Positions 21,601 to 32,398 of a stretch of 64,000 nucleotides of DNA are shown here, piece by piece. The DNA lies in assembly GCA_009760855.2 (NCBI GenBank), contig WPIO01000072.1:1224501-1288500 (forward strand), written 5' to 3'. This DNA comes from Cristatella mucedo. Lineage: Eukaryota; Bryozoa; Phylactolaemata; Cristatellidae. Position 1 is the stretch's first letter, and each line of letters opens with the position of its first letter. The position numbers and the translations under genes are program-made. The notes beneath the pieces are model-generated. The model was not told the origin of the DNA. It was given only the letters and a program-made list of their open reading frames with translations, and searched no databases.

Positions 21601-23447
21601 TGCTCGAAAGCTTGCTCAGCCTTGCGGCCAGGCAGCCCGAGAGCAGTTGTGTGTGGGCAGAGTGTGGGCAACACGTGATCGGTCGTAAGTTTCCGGGTAG
21701 GCTGGGGCCACCCTCGTTGTGGATCAGGATCGTGAGACCTGACTCTCACGCTGAAGGGACGTCTCTGTAGTGGAGGCGGCCATTCAGGATGCAGACGATA
21801 AGTCTGCGCCAGGGTCAACGAGGCGTGGATAGCAGTATTTTAGACGGTCAGCTCCCGGAGAAGTGTTATGGGCCTTGGGAAGGCATGCGGCGACCTCGTT
21901 CTCGGACTGTGCTGACATCATGCTGGTGCCTGCACTAGTCGAGGTTGTGCAGTCCTTTGTAGGAGAGCGTCCAGGCGGTCGCTATAGACTGGCCGAGACG
22001 ACGATTCGGCCTCTTGGTGGGAGCAGCAAGTCGCCAGGTCGCCAGAGAACACTGTCAGGGCGGGAAGAAGGATCTTCCGGATGGCCTTCGTACGGTTGGT
22101 GGCTTACAACCGCTGGAGGCGCGAGGCACATATCGGGTCCCAAGGTTGCACTCCACCCGGAGTAGCCCTGTCCGGCAGCGATGGATGGTGCTCCGGACGA
22201 CGTGCGCAGTGGCACTTCTGCTCAAAGTCCCCGCACAAGCCACGGGCGAGCGACAGCAACTCTCCACTGAGGAGGACTGAGGCCAAAAAGTCAGGCCAGT
22301 CACGTGCCTGAACTCTGTTCCGTACGTGAGGCAACCAAAGGTCCACAAAGCCACGTGGTGAAAGAAGGCGACAGCGATGGAGCGAAAGGCGGGGGCGCAG
22401 CTGGTGTAGCAGGTGGTGCAGCTGATGCTAGCGACTTCGAGGGAGACGGAAAGTGATAGGGAGGAGGGTCTCGCGACGACAAGGCTGGGCGTCGGGAGAG
22501 GTATGCTGGCTGTTACTGTCAAGCTGCGGTGAGTGCTGCGAAGGTGTGAGTTCAGGACTGAAGCCAACGAGCATACGAAGGGTCAGAGTGGGCATGCGAT
22601 AAGAAGCGAGGAATTATGACGGCGAGTGAGATGAGTAGACACGGCAGGCAATTGGCTGGAAGTGTGTAGACGTAAAGAGACAAGAATGGGACACTGAATG
22701 GTAGAGGGCGGCACAGGCACCCTTAGGGGGGCAGGAGCAGCCATGGGACCTACTAGGTTCCCTAGCTCGTACCGGGCTTCTGAGCAGAGGCTTTCGTGGA
22801 GACGGCCGCCGCCTGCAAGAGGGCTGCCTGCCGAGGACGAGGACGCTTCAGCAGCCTTCGCTGCAGCACGAGTAGCTAGCGCAGCTCCGAACCGAGGCGG
22901 CAGCAGCACCTCGGGATTTCGGAACCTTCTCCGCCATTATGGGCTCAGCCGGCGTCGGTCCCCGGCCGGCCGGGACGGCGGAAGCCTCGGGAGCCGCCCA
23001 CTCGGGGAGTGATCCACACCGGCCGGGAGCGAAGCCTCCGTGCCGGGGGGGGGCGTGTCAATTTCGAGCCCTCGCTCCGAGCTCTGTGACGATTCCGGGA
23101 AGGAGAACGGGGAAGGAAGCGTAGAGAGCGTCTCGCCAATCGGCGGGGGTGAGTTCGGCGTGCACGCCGAGAAGCCCGATGAAAAGACAAGGCTGATCAT
23201 GTCAATAATGCCAAGTGACGAGTTGAACGTTGACAAGGCGCCAGACGGCCCTGCTGGGTCAAGCACTATAGCCACCGAGGAGGCCGGCAGAGCGAGGGCC
23301 GGCGTCGGTGGAGCCCGAATCGTCGGGGGGGGGACCGGTAGAACCGGTTCCTGTGAAGTCTGGCCCTGAGAAACGAGGACTGGCGTAGGGGCAGGCTCAA
23401 AAGCAGATCATTCTTCGTTTGCAACAGAGGTGGGAAGTCCTCCAAGC
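21601..23447 (-). mobile_element. GC-rich interior of the second LINE, unassigned
   Basis: This lies between the zinc-knuckle part and the RT on the same strand. Open frames on both strands (60-170 codons) are proline/serine-rich and interrupted, and I cannot assign an endonuclease. Tracts of guanine near 23046 and 23326 and high CpG explain many chance frames. Confidence 0.4.
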
Positions 23448-23830
23448 TCAGAGTGGCAGCCCGTGCAGCCTTGCCGCTGCGATGCCTCGGAGGTTCCGGG
23501 CAGTCTCGAAAACAGTGGCCACGAGTCCCGCACTTGGCGGACAGCTGAGGTAAATTGCAATCAGTGCTAATGTGCTCTCGAGTACGACAGCTGAAGCAGA
23601 AACGAGCCGGGAATTTCTCAAAGAGATGGTCCCTCGACCCTTAGTTGGTGCAGCCCAGAGGCAGCCCAGCATATTTAACGGAACATCCTGGATCACAAGG
23701 ACCGGAGGAATTGGCCTGTCCATAGTCATGGTGACAATGCGGTGATCCGAAGTTAACATATTGAAAATGAGATGGGTAATCACCTTCGTGACCTTCCCGA
23801 ACTCCCGGAGCGCCTGGACAGGCTGTCATC
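23448..23830 (-). mobile_element. LINE ORF1-like fragment with CCHC zinc knuckles
   Basis: Minus strand. It encodes LREFGKVTKVITHLIFN and VTMTMDRPIPPVLVIQDVPL, then, with a frameshift, three knuckle units. The first is degenerate (a stop replaces the second Cys and Phe the last). The second is intact, C-FS-C-RTRE-H-ISTD-C (about 23550-23590). The third has lost its first Cys (S-AK-C-GTRG-H-CFRD-C). This RRM-like-plus-knuckle layout is usual for nucleic-acid-binding ORF1 proteins of LINEs. Confidence 0.7.
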
Positions 23831-24239
23831 CTGGTAGTCCAGTCTTTAGGTTGTCCAAAACGACCACCATCTGTCGGTTGCCATGGTATCTGGTGGCAGG
23901 TGGTCGCCGGCCGCCATCGTCTGGGCTAGGCCCAACGGCGGTTCGGCCGTCAGGCACTGTAACTAAAGATAACCGGAAAAGAAGCTGACGGCGGAGAGAT
24001 CTTTGCCTTGTGTAAGCATGGATACAGTTCGACTAGCCTTACTCGGAACGCCATCTCCATCTCAGCTGGCAAAGGCACCTCCAACTGGTTGGGGTTAAGG
24101 AGAGGCGCCGCCGCCGCCGCAGACGTGGTCCCTCGTAGTGATAGAAGCTAACCCGTGCCGCCCCACGAGCTGGCGGTGGTACTGCGGCAAGTAGGTAAGA
24201 AGTGTTGTTAAATTATATACGTTACGTGTGTTCTTCAGT

Positions 24240-25342
24240 TTTCGGCAGACAAAAATGTTAAAAAATTAGTATCTCCATCAATTTTTTCCCATAATTCCAA
24301 TCCTTTGATTAATAAAGTTAAGCGCTTAAAAGGATTCTTGGCTCGAACACGAACGGATCGGAAAAGTTTGCCATATCTTTTACATAAATTGGAGCATTCG
24401 AAATAATGTAGCCAGTAATAAAAAATTCATTGGTAAATTATTTAAATCCAAAACGGCAGCGCAATTAGAATACTAGGAAATCGACGAAGCGTTATTCACG
24501 CGATTCAAATCAATACGGGTTCAGAATGCTCAGATTAATGAACCATAAATGATGAAAAAACTCGTCATTTGGCAAATCAGCTCACAAGCCACGAACCGTC
24601 GGACACTTAGCTCAATCGATTCAAGAAGAAACATAAAATCAAAATCAAGCCCAATTATGGCGAACGAGCAGCGGCAGACGAAAAGGGTGCGAAATGACCG
24701 ATTGAAGAAATAAAGACACAAAGCACCATCGCCAACTGCTTTCGAAAATCGGGATATTTAAAAACAAGTGTAGCTCTCAATACAAAAACTAACAATCAAG
24801 ACGAAATTGATGTTCAAGCAAACCTGGCCCGAGGATTACAGGTCTGCGGTTTAAGACCGAACAATTTCGACGCGTATGTAATAGTTGACAACGAGGTCGA
24901 ATAATTTGGCACATTGACCGACGGGGTGATCTGGGAAGAGGTGAAACCAAAGCGTAAAAATACATCAAAGGGGATTGAAGACTAAGAAGATGACAACATT
25001 TCAAGCGATTAGAATATTTCTCAGAAGATTTCTCATTCGGGTGCCCTAAAATCACTGGCCACCGTTCGTCAATTTTTAGAAGAGAATTTCACTGGATATG
25101 ATAGCTTTTATCTTTTAGAAGACATGGTTGAGAAAACGCTTTGAAGAGTCGTCGTCAGAGCAAAATTATATTATTATTATCGCTTCTTTGGGTTAAGTTT
25201 ACGATAAAATTTGGTTATAAACAACTTTTTGAATGAAATAATGCTTGAAAAATGCCTATAGCCAACCTCTCCTACAAGTAACCTCAGTTACAAGCAACTT
25301 ATTACATTGGATTTTTGGGTTGCTTATAACCAGGGGTGACTG
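24240..25342 (+). pseudogene. Dead Tigger/pogo-like transposase element
   Basis: Plus-strand text, broken by many stops, follows a CENP-B/Tigger transposase: EALFTRFKSIRVQNAQIN, then RFKKKHKIKIKPNYGERAAA (helix-turn-helix domain ending GE-x-x-x-x-D). Near 25040-25140 is LATVRQFLEENF, the C-terminal motif. The right end, read inward, is CAGTCACCCCTGGTTATAAG next to TA. The left end is not found, perhaps lost to the neighbouring LINE. Confidence 0.7.
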
Positions 25343-26789
25343 TACCCCATCTGGAGAGCCTGAAGCTGGGACGCACTAGGAAGGCTTCGCTAAACTTATA
25401 TAAAAAAGTAATTACATCATTAGGAACCCTAAGAATAGTATCGCCCTTTCAAGAAAACGAGAGCCGTAGAGTAATTGCGTAAGACAAGAAGTGAGCTTAC
25501 GTGCTGAAGGCGTGCCCTCTTTAGCCCCCAGCGAAAATACAAAAAAAGATGCTACCCCACCATAGATGCTCATTGAAGTCACTCGAAAGCCTTTAGAGCT
25601 GCTCCCCGAGCTTGATAGCTCTTTCATGAAAGCCTGTTAGTTTCACGGAAAGGGACTATAGGCTTTCGGGGAAGTGGCTAGGTAGGCATTTCCGTTTTCG
25701 CACCTGTCGTGCGCCGCTTCCGGGTGGCCTTCAAGGTAGTGGGCTAAAGCCCCAATTACCCCATCCCCACCTTTAGGACACAAGTTCTTCCAGCCCAGAG
25801 TAATTGGCGCTGCGAGGTGCATCGTTAGCCTCATTCTGAGCCGCTCGGAATTCTCCAAGGAGCCAACAGCTATTCTAGTCGCACACTCGTGCGCGAGCCT
25901 CCAAACTCCAACGGCCACAGCTTGGATGGAGGCAGCTTGGCCGCCCCTTTCGGCGTGACGCAAAAGAGGGCATTGGCCTCACCCCAGCACCTCCCTACAC
26001 CCCTGTTAACCGCGAAATGCCGCGCTACCTGAGTTATGAACAGGGGCTACTTCGCGAAAACGAGGTATATCTGGGATAACGCGAGTAATAAATGCTCGCA
26101 AGCATGCATATGGCGAGGTCTTCCTTCTCATTCCTTCTTAAAGTCTAGCAGAGCATGATGACCAGTATCAGCCTCGTCGTCACGCCCTAGGGACGTTAAA
26201 CTAGCTGTTCCAGAAACTTTCGATTAAAGACCCTGGTGACAGAAGGTATCGCTCTGCAAGTCGTAGACTCTGGAACTCAATTCCACTACGCTAACGCAAA
26301 GACACCAGTCGCTCCACTACAAGAACTGGCGCCCGTATTTTCCTCGGGTCGGCGCCAAAGAAATTTTCGAAGCAGTTATACGCGTTTGAAGTCCTTGCTC
26401 ATGGCTCGTGAGATATTTGTCTTAAGTAATTTCAGATTTGCCCGAATATCAAAGCAGTTCCCTTTGAAGGCGTTACACGGAAGAAGTTACAATGCTTATA
26501 AAGTTATCCATTATAAAGTTATTACTTATACAGTTATACTGTCTCCATAAAAAAGTTGCCCCAGCACTTTGAAATTTTTGAATAATCCTTTCTTTCGACT
26601 ATTTGAAGCGACATATAGTGCCAAAGATGAAAGCACCGACAATCAGCGAAATCAAAAATTTCCGATTCAGTTCAGGGGGATTCGAAACGTTCACTCGCGC
26701 TTACGCCCACAATGCGATAAGGGCAGCTCTAAGAAGCCCTACGAATCCCCGATATGGCTCCTTTGTCTAATATGTCTGACGTAACTCTA

Positions 26790-27119
26790 GCTGGATGACG
26801 GTGCCGAGCGACTGTCTCCGCTATCCGCAGATTGCGTGGCAACTCGCCGACGGGTAGCAGACGCGAGCTATTCGAGCGCGGCTCCCACACACCCGCCAGC
26901 TGTCCCGACCGCCCGCCGATCGGCTCCAACTGGTGGCGCTGCTCGCTCGACTTGCGACCGCCGGCTCTGCGTGTGCGCATCTCTACGTGCAAGTGAATTC
27001 ATCTCGGCCTGCACCGGCTTTCCGGCCGAGAAACGCGTACCGCTGGCAGGTCGCGCCCGCTAACGCCAAGGAGAAGTGCCCCCGCTGTCCTACGACGCAG
27101 CTCAAGGCCGGCGCCTGCG
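26790..27119 (+). promoter_or_regulatory. CpG-rich 5' flank of gene 2, possible promoter
   Basis: About 330 bp directly upstream of the gene 2 ATG are GC- and CpG-rich, unlike the AT-rich sequence before 26760. No TATA box is obvious. It may hold the promoter and 5' UTR. Open frames here on both strands are composition artefacts. An upstream untranslated exon elsewhere cannot be excluded. Confidence 0.35.
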
Positions 27120-27359
27120 ATGCTCGGCGTCGAGCTCTGCCACGTGATGGTCTCGCTCTGGCTGGCGGCGTGCCGAGGGAATCCAGCCGCCGCAGCATTC
27201 GAATATTCGTCGGCCGCCACGCTGTTCAAGGGCAAGGCGTACGAGTACGACGACGACGTCGTCGTTCACCCGTCTGCCACGCTTACGGTGGAGGCCGGCG
27301 TCGAAATTCGAATGGCGCCTGGAGCGGAATTCCTCGTGTACGGCACACTTATAGCGAAG
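27120..27359 (+). CDS. Gene 2 exon 1: signal peptide and first beta-helix strands
   Basis: ATG at 27120 is the first Met in this frame and has a purine at -3. The first about 26 residues look like a signal peptide, with hydrophobic core VMVSLWLAA then small residues (NPAAAA). Then follows a beta-helix start ([35 protein letters not shown]) matching the start of the second repeat at 63412 ([20 protein letters not shown]). The donor is AAG|gtgagc at 27360, phase 0. The exon is CpG-rich. Confidence 0.85.
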
Positions 27360-30300
27360 GTGAGCTGCTGGATCGACCGACTGGGCACGATGCGCAGCCT
27401 CGCGCCCAGTCGCAGAGACTATCGCGCCGCTTAAGCCGCGATAGTCTACGGCTGCCGCTGCTCCTGCACGTGCGACGCGCGGCCGCCTGCGCATCGCCCC
27501 GCGCCGGAGTTCTCGCTTGTTTTAGCGCCGCCCCGTTCTCAGCGAGACTCACTCGGCGAAAGTGCCGAGTGCCAGTTTGACAGCTTCCGCTTCTGAACTA
27601 GCCTGCTTTGAAAGGACAACCGTTTAATCTGGAGAGTCCAAGGGAATTTCTATCGCTGTTCTACTGATGCAGCGATATCCGAAACAGCTGCTCTCGCAGC
27701 TAAAATCTTGCTTGCTTTCTGTAAGTTGTAAGCTTACAGAAAGAAAGCATCCGCGAATGCCGTATTTTACATTTATCGCAGCCGCCGGCACTTCATCGAG
27801 CGGGTCCTGTGAATAACCGTGATTCATCAGTGCTGCGTTCCGAGAAAATGGTGTTATAGGTTTACTCACCGAACTTAATGCAATTTCGCATACGCGTTTT
27901 TATGCCGCGGGGCTCCAATGAACCTCCTCTGGCGCCTTTACAATCCACTGTTGTTGGCGAGGTTGCATCCCTTTCCTTTCGCCTACTTCTGATGCTTAAT
28001 CTTGTTTGGTATTTATCTAACTAATTTACTAGATGGGACGCGTAAGACTACCAGCAATTTAACAACACTAGTAAAGCTAACGCCGCGCACTAATCAAGCA
28101 GCTTTCCGATGCACCAAACTTCGGGCGTTTGGATAATAATAATAATAATAATCCACTTGATAAAGCGCCCACAGAGAACTCAATCTCTCTCTTGGCGCTT
28201 TACATTTGCTGCAAAGGGAAGGTAGCGGAGCCTGGTGCAATGCGACGGCCACCGTTGGGAATACCCTGATTAAGTTTAAGCCCGTTTGCATGTAATGCAG
28301 TTTGAGTATTTTTATGGTCAACGTCAATTATGAGAGTTCACGCTGCAGATACCTAAGGAAAGTAGTAAACTATGTCCCCTTATTGACACTCGACATTGAC
28401 CTACTCTTGTTGTACTGCTAAATAATTATTAGCAGGTGTTTATGCAAGCCTGCTCAAAGATCTCACTCTTCACAACCCGGGTCGTTAGTTCAATGCACAC
28501 ACCAGTTCTATATTGTTGCTATAACACCTTAGCTCTTTGTGGCGAGCCAGCGCATGGAAATATTGGATAGATAAGTCTGCAATACCATATGCATAATACA
28601 ATTTGAGTTTATTTCTCTGCTGTGTGCGTTTATTTTTTATTGGTGATTGCTTTGCATTGCTTTAGCATTGAGTTTTGATTGACCAGTTGTGAAAGTGCAA
28701 TTGTGAGAGAGGCCGTACAGGAGCTGATGCTCCGAAAAAAAGGAAAGAAATGAAAACATTTGAAGTTTTTCCATTATTTTTCAATTATATAGTCAGCCCC
28801 ACACTTACGATGGCTCGACTCTTACGAGAATTTGGATACAAACTCTGCCACGGTCGCACACAAATAGAAAATCAATATGTATCCTAGAAAAATTTAAAAA
28901 TCCACTCTCGGTCAGTAGATTTGACAACACCGTAAAAAGCATGGATGAAATGATGACGGATGATGACGTCTGGACATGGATGACGTCTGAAAGCTATGCA
29001 TTGTGGGTAATGAAGGCTCTCTTTTGACCATTATCGACTTACGCAAGGTTTCTGGTCCCTATCTATTCCATAAGTCGGGGGGGAGGGGCTGACTGTATAG
29101 TATTGGGAAGTACCTAAATTTCTTTCTTTCTGCTTGCATAAAAAGGAATGCAGTTTGGTTTAAGTGGCTTTATACATTTATTTATTTATATGGTTACGTG
29201 TGGAGTCGGATGAAGCCAAGGAGGGCATCCATTGGCCTTCATGGAAGATAAGAATCGGGCCTGCATAGATTGCATACGGCTTGCGTCGCTCCCTAGCACC
29301 ATTGACTCGAAATCGCTCGCAGTTACTGACATTTCTGCTGCCTCGCATGAGCTAAAACCACTTAGCTTAAAAGTGCATCTATAGCATACGATCGCTCGCC
29401 AAGACGCGATACAAAATTAAGAAAAAACATTGCGACAAATTAGGGTTGTAACGCAATTCAGTTACGGACAGTTCCCATTTGAATAGAGCTGGTAGTAATT
29501 GCAGCTTTCTGCTGTTGAAGAGAGTCAGACCTAAAGTTTTTCCACTAGAGTACCGTGATTTTCATCAGACACAGATTCACTTCGATGCTTATTTGGCACA
29601 ATCAGCAAAGAAGAGCACTCAGCCATTTATTTAGTAGCTAGTGGATACTTCCTCCAATACGCGAATACCGTAGGCTGCCAATTTGTGAGCTCTATGGGGC
29701 GACATTTATTTTTCCTCATATGCGTTATAGCTGGGTAGTCTCACCTTGCGATTGCTAGTGGCAATTAATCTCTCATGCGACTAGAAAGTCCGATTGAAAA
29801 GCTACACATCTAGAGATGGATTGCTGAAAGATATTCATACATCCATCACCCTTATAATGTGCTACCCTGAGTCACAGGTCCCCACTCATCGGGAGAAGGA
29901 TCAGCCATCTTCAGAAGGGATTAGTGAGTCAGACAGCGACGAGGATATTACAGATCCAGATTCCAATTTCACAGACGTGATTGACAAGTGAAAGCCATAG
30001 CTCCAACCAGAAAGAATTCAGATATCTTATCAGATAGCATAGTTGTACCAAGTACAATGCTGAGCTTGTGAAATCTAGTCTAAAATAACGGAACTCTTTC
30101 AATGCAAGTGTAAGAGAAAGCTGACAGAGAAATATCACATATTTTTTATATCTTCTTCAGTCGGAAAGATCAGTAGTGCTTGTGCAGCAATGTGGCCGGT
30201 ATACTTGAGGCTCTATTTATCATCTGTCTTCCGAGTGAATGGTTCCTATTAATTTCTATGTCATCCGCGAGCCTCAAATCGGTACTTTTTCTAAAGGGTA

Positions 30301-32301
30301 TGACTGACAACTACAGTCCCTCACCACGGCTCACTATGCGCTCCTCAACGAAGGCTATACCATTTTCAAGATGTTTTTGTGTATGTTGGACTACACAATG
30401 ATAATACTAGCTGATTTAACAGCCTCTCTGTATAGCGACAGAATAGCCTTTTAGCCTTTACGACTATCCCCACCGCTTGCAACGGCGATAAAGGATCTCC
30501 CACGGCAGGAATCGAGAACCCAAGACCTCGGGCCCTCGGTCCTGAAAAGCAACCGTCTTACCAAGTGTGCCATCACGGCACAGGAAACGATCTTAGAGTG
30601 TGACGAGTTAAGTAGATGAAAAGAAAGTGGGGAATGAGTTTAGGGACGTCTTTGAGAACGCAATTTACTGTTTAGCTGGTAGATATAGAACATACACATA
30701 TATAAAAATCAATTTGGTCTTCATTTTTGTACTAATTCAAATTCATTGCATAATAACTTTGGTTTGTTTACTATTCTTTTTGAATTAAGGATTATAAAGC
30801 TGAAAATTCTAGTTTTTTTATCGAAAGGAGGTTAGTTATGACTTAATCGATGGCAGGTACTTATGTAGATAGCAATTGCAATTTTCTATGCGTATATAGC
30901 TTTGAAGAAATGATCAGATTCTCACCTAGAAGTTTCAACTCTTCAAAAAAATTTCGGTATTTACACGTACAGTCGTCCCTTGCCACTTCGTGCTTCGACT
31001 TTCGCGGCTTCACTCTATTGCGGTTTTTCAAAGATCTTCATTAAAAATTTGATCGAGATGGTTAAAATGATACAGCGCTCGCTCGGTTGTCTGAGTCAAT
31101 TACACACCTCTGCATCACAATTAAAATTAAATTACTATGCGTATGGGCTGTTGGTCTATGTATTCGAGCACCCAACAAATCTTTCAGCGTCAGGTGCTGC
31201 CTCATTGAGAGCAGTAACCTTGCTCTTCTTTGCCGTGCAGTACATCTCTTCATCATCATACAAAATTGCCCTATTTTCATAAGTTAGTGGCTGTGTGTAC
31301 AATTAAATGAATATTGTGTGTGCAATTAAATGAATATTGTGTGTGCAATTAAATGAATACTAATAATAATATCGTATTTGTAACGTCTAATACGTCTGTT
31401 ATCCCTTACTTTGTCTAATATATTGGGTAATACGGGTGTAATGGCGACTAAAAGGGAGTTAATTCATGTCCAGAGGGCTTTCATAATGTTAAAACAAAAT
31501 TAGAGGGTCGTGAACAGGTTTTCTATGCTCTAGTTACGAAAGTATTTGATTTATAAATAAAGAATCGTACTTCACGGAAATTCATCTATCACGGCAGAGT
31601 CTGGAACCGATTAACCTCGATAAACAAGGAACGACTGTGTAAGCAGCCACCTGTGAACATCACTTTCTAGCTCGAGGAACCTTTTGAACCTGCGACTTGG
31701 TGGCTTTCAGCTCCAGGCTAGCTGTACTGGCTAGCACGGCCTATACTCAGCTTGCCCTGTCTGCTGACATCCAGAAAACCCAGACATACATTATGCTATC
31801 TTCTTCCTGACGTGTTTAGTCAGAGGTTTGGATTGTAGCAGCGTGTCCAAGGCATGATGAAGCTGCTGCTCTAATGTTCCACGTAGCTCAGTCCGAATTT
31901 GCACGTGCTGGTCTTTAAGGATGCCTGGAGTCTCTCAAGTTTGCTGATGTCATACACCTATTGTTTTAATTTTTTTGCCTTTGTGCAAGCAAAATACTGC
32001 TCTTTAAGGAGAGAGTGTGTGTGAGAGAGAGTGAGCGAGTGTGTGGTGGTGGGGGGTTTATGTGGGGGTATGATTAAACAGCGTCAGTAGTGTCCGCCCT
32101 TTCCGTAGACGTGCATGGGCTTATCTTCAAGCTACAGCTTTGACTGCCACACCATTTCTCTCTTACTCTCACTCACTCGCTCACTCACTCACTCACTCAC
32201 TCACTCACTCACTCACTCACTCACTCACTCACTCACTCACTCACTCACTCACTCACTCACTCACTCACTCACTCAATCACTCACTCACTTACTCACTCAC
32301 T

Positions 32302-32338
<37 letters not shown>

Positions 32339-32358
32339 CACACACACACACACACACA

Positions 32359-32398
<40 letters not shown>

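Larger units (their letters stand above)
14906..27119. other. Intergenic region between gene 1 and gene 2
   Basis: About 12 kb with no host exon that I can support. It is built from mobile elements listed separately. Segments 14906-15365 and 25345-26790 hold scattered open frames of 60-106 codons (for example minus 25643-25963) that match nothing I recognise and show no intron or codon support. 17330-18128 and 18880-19340 are likewise unassigned, the latter with a short (GT)n run near 19010-19030. Confidence 0.6.

Noticed and set aside
20779-23369. Plus-strand open frames of 60-109 codons in the GC-rich block
   Set aside because: The minus strand carries recognisable RT and zinc-knuckle text here; the plus frames are composition-driven and share no motif.
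29794-29991. Small acidic exon ([14 protein letters not shown])
   Set aside because: It has no convincing acceptor or donor pair that keeps frame between exon 1 and the SRCR exon, which already join at phase 0.
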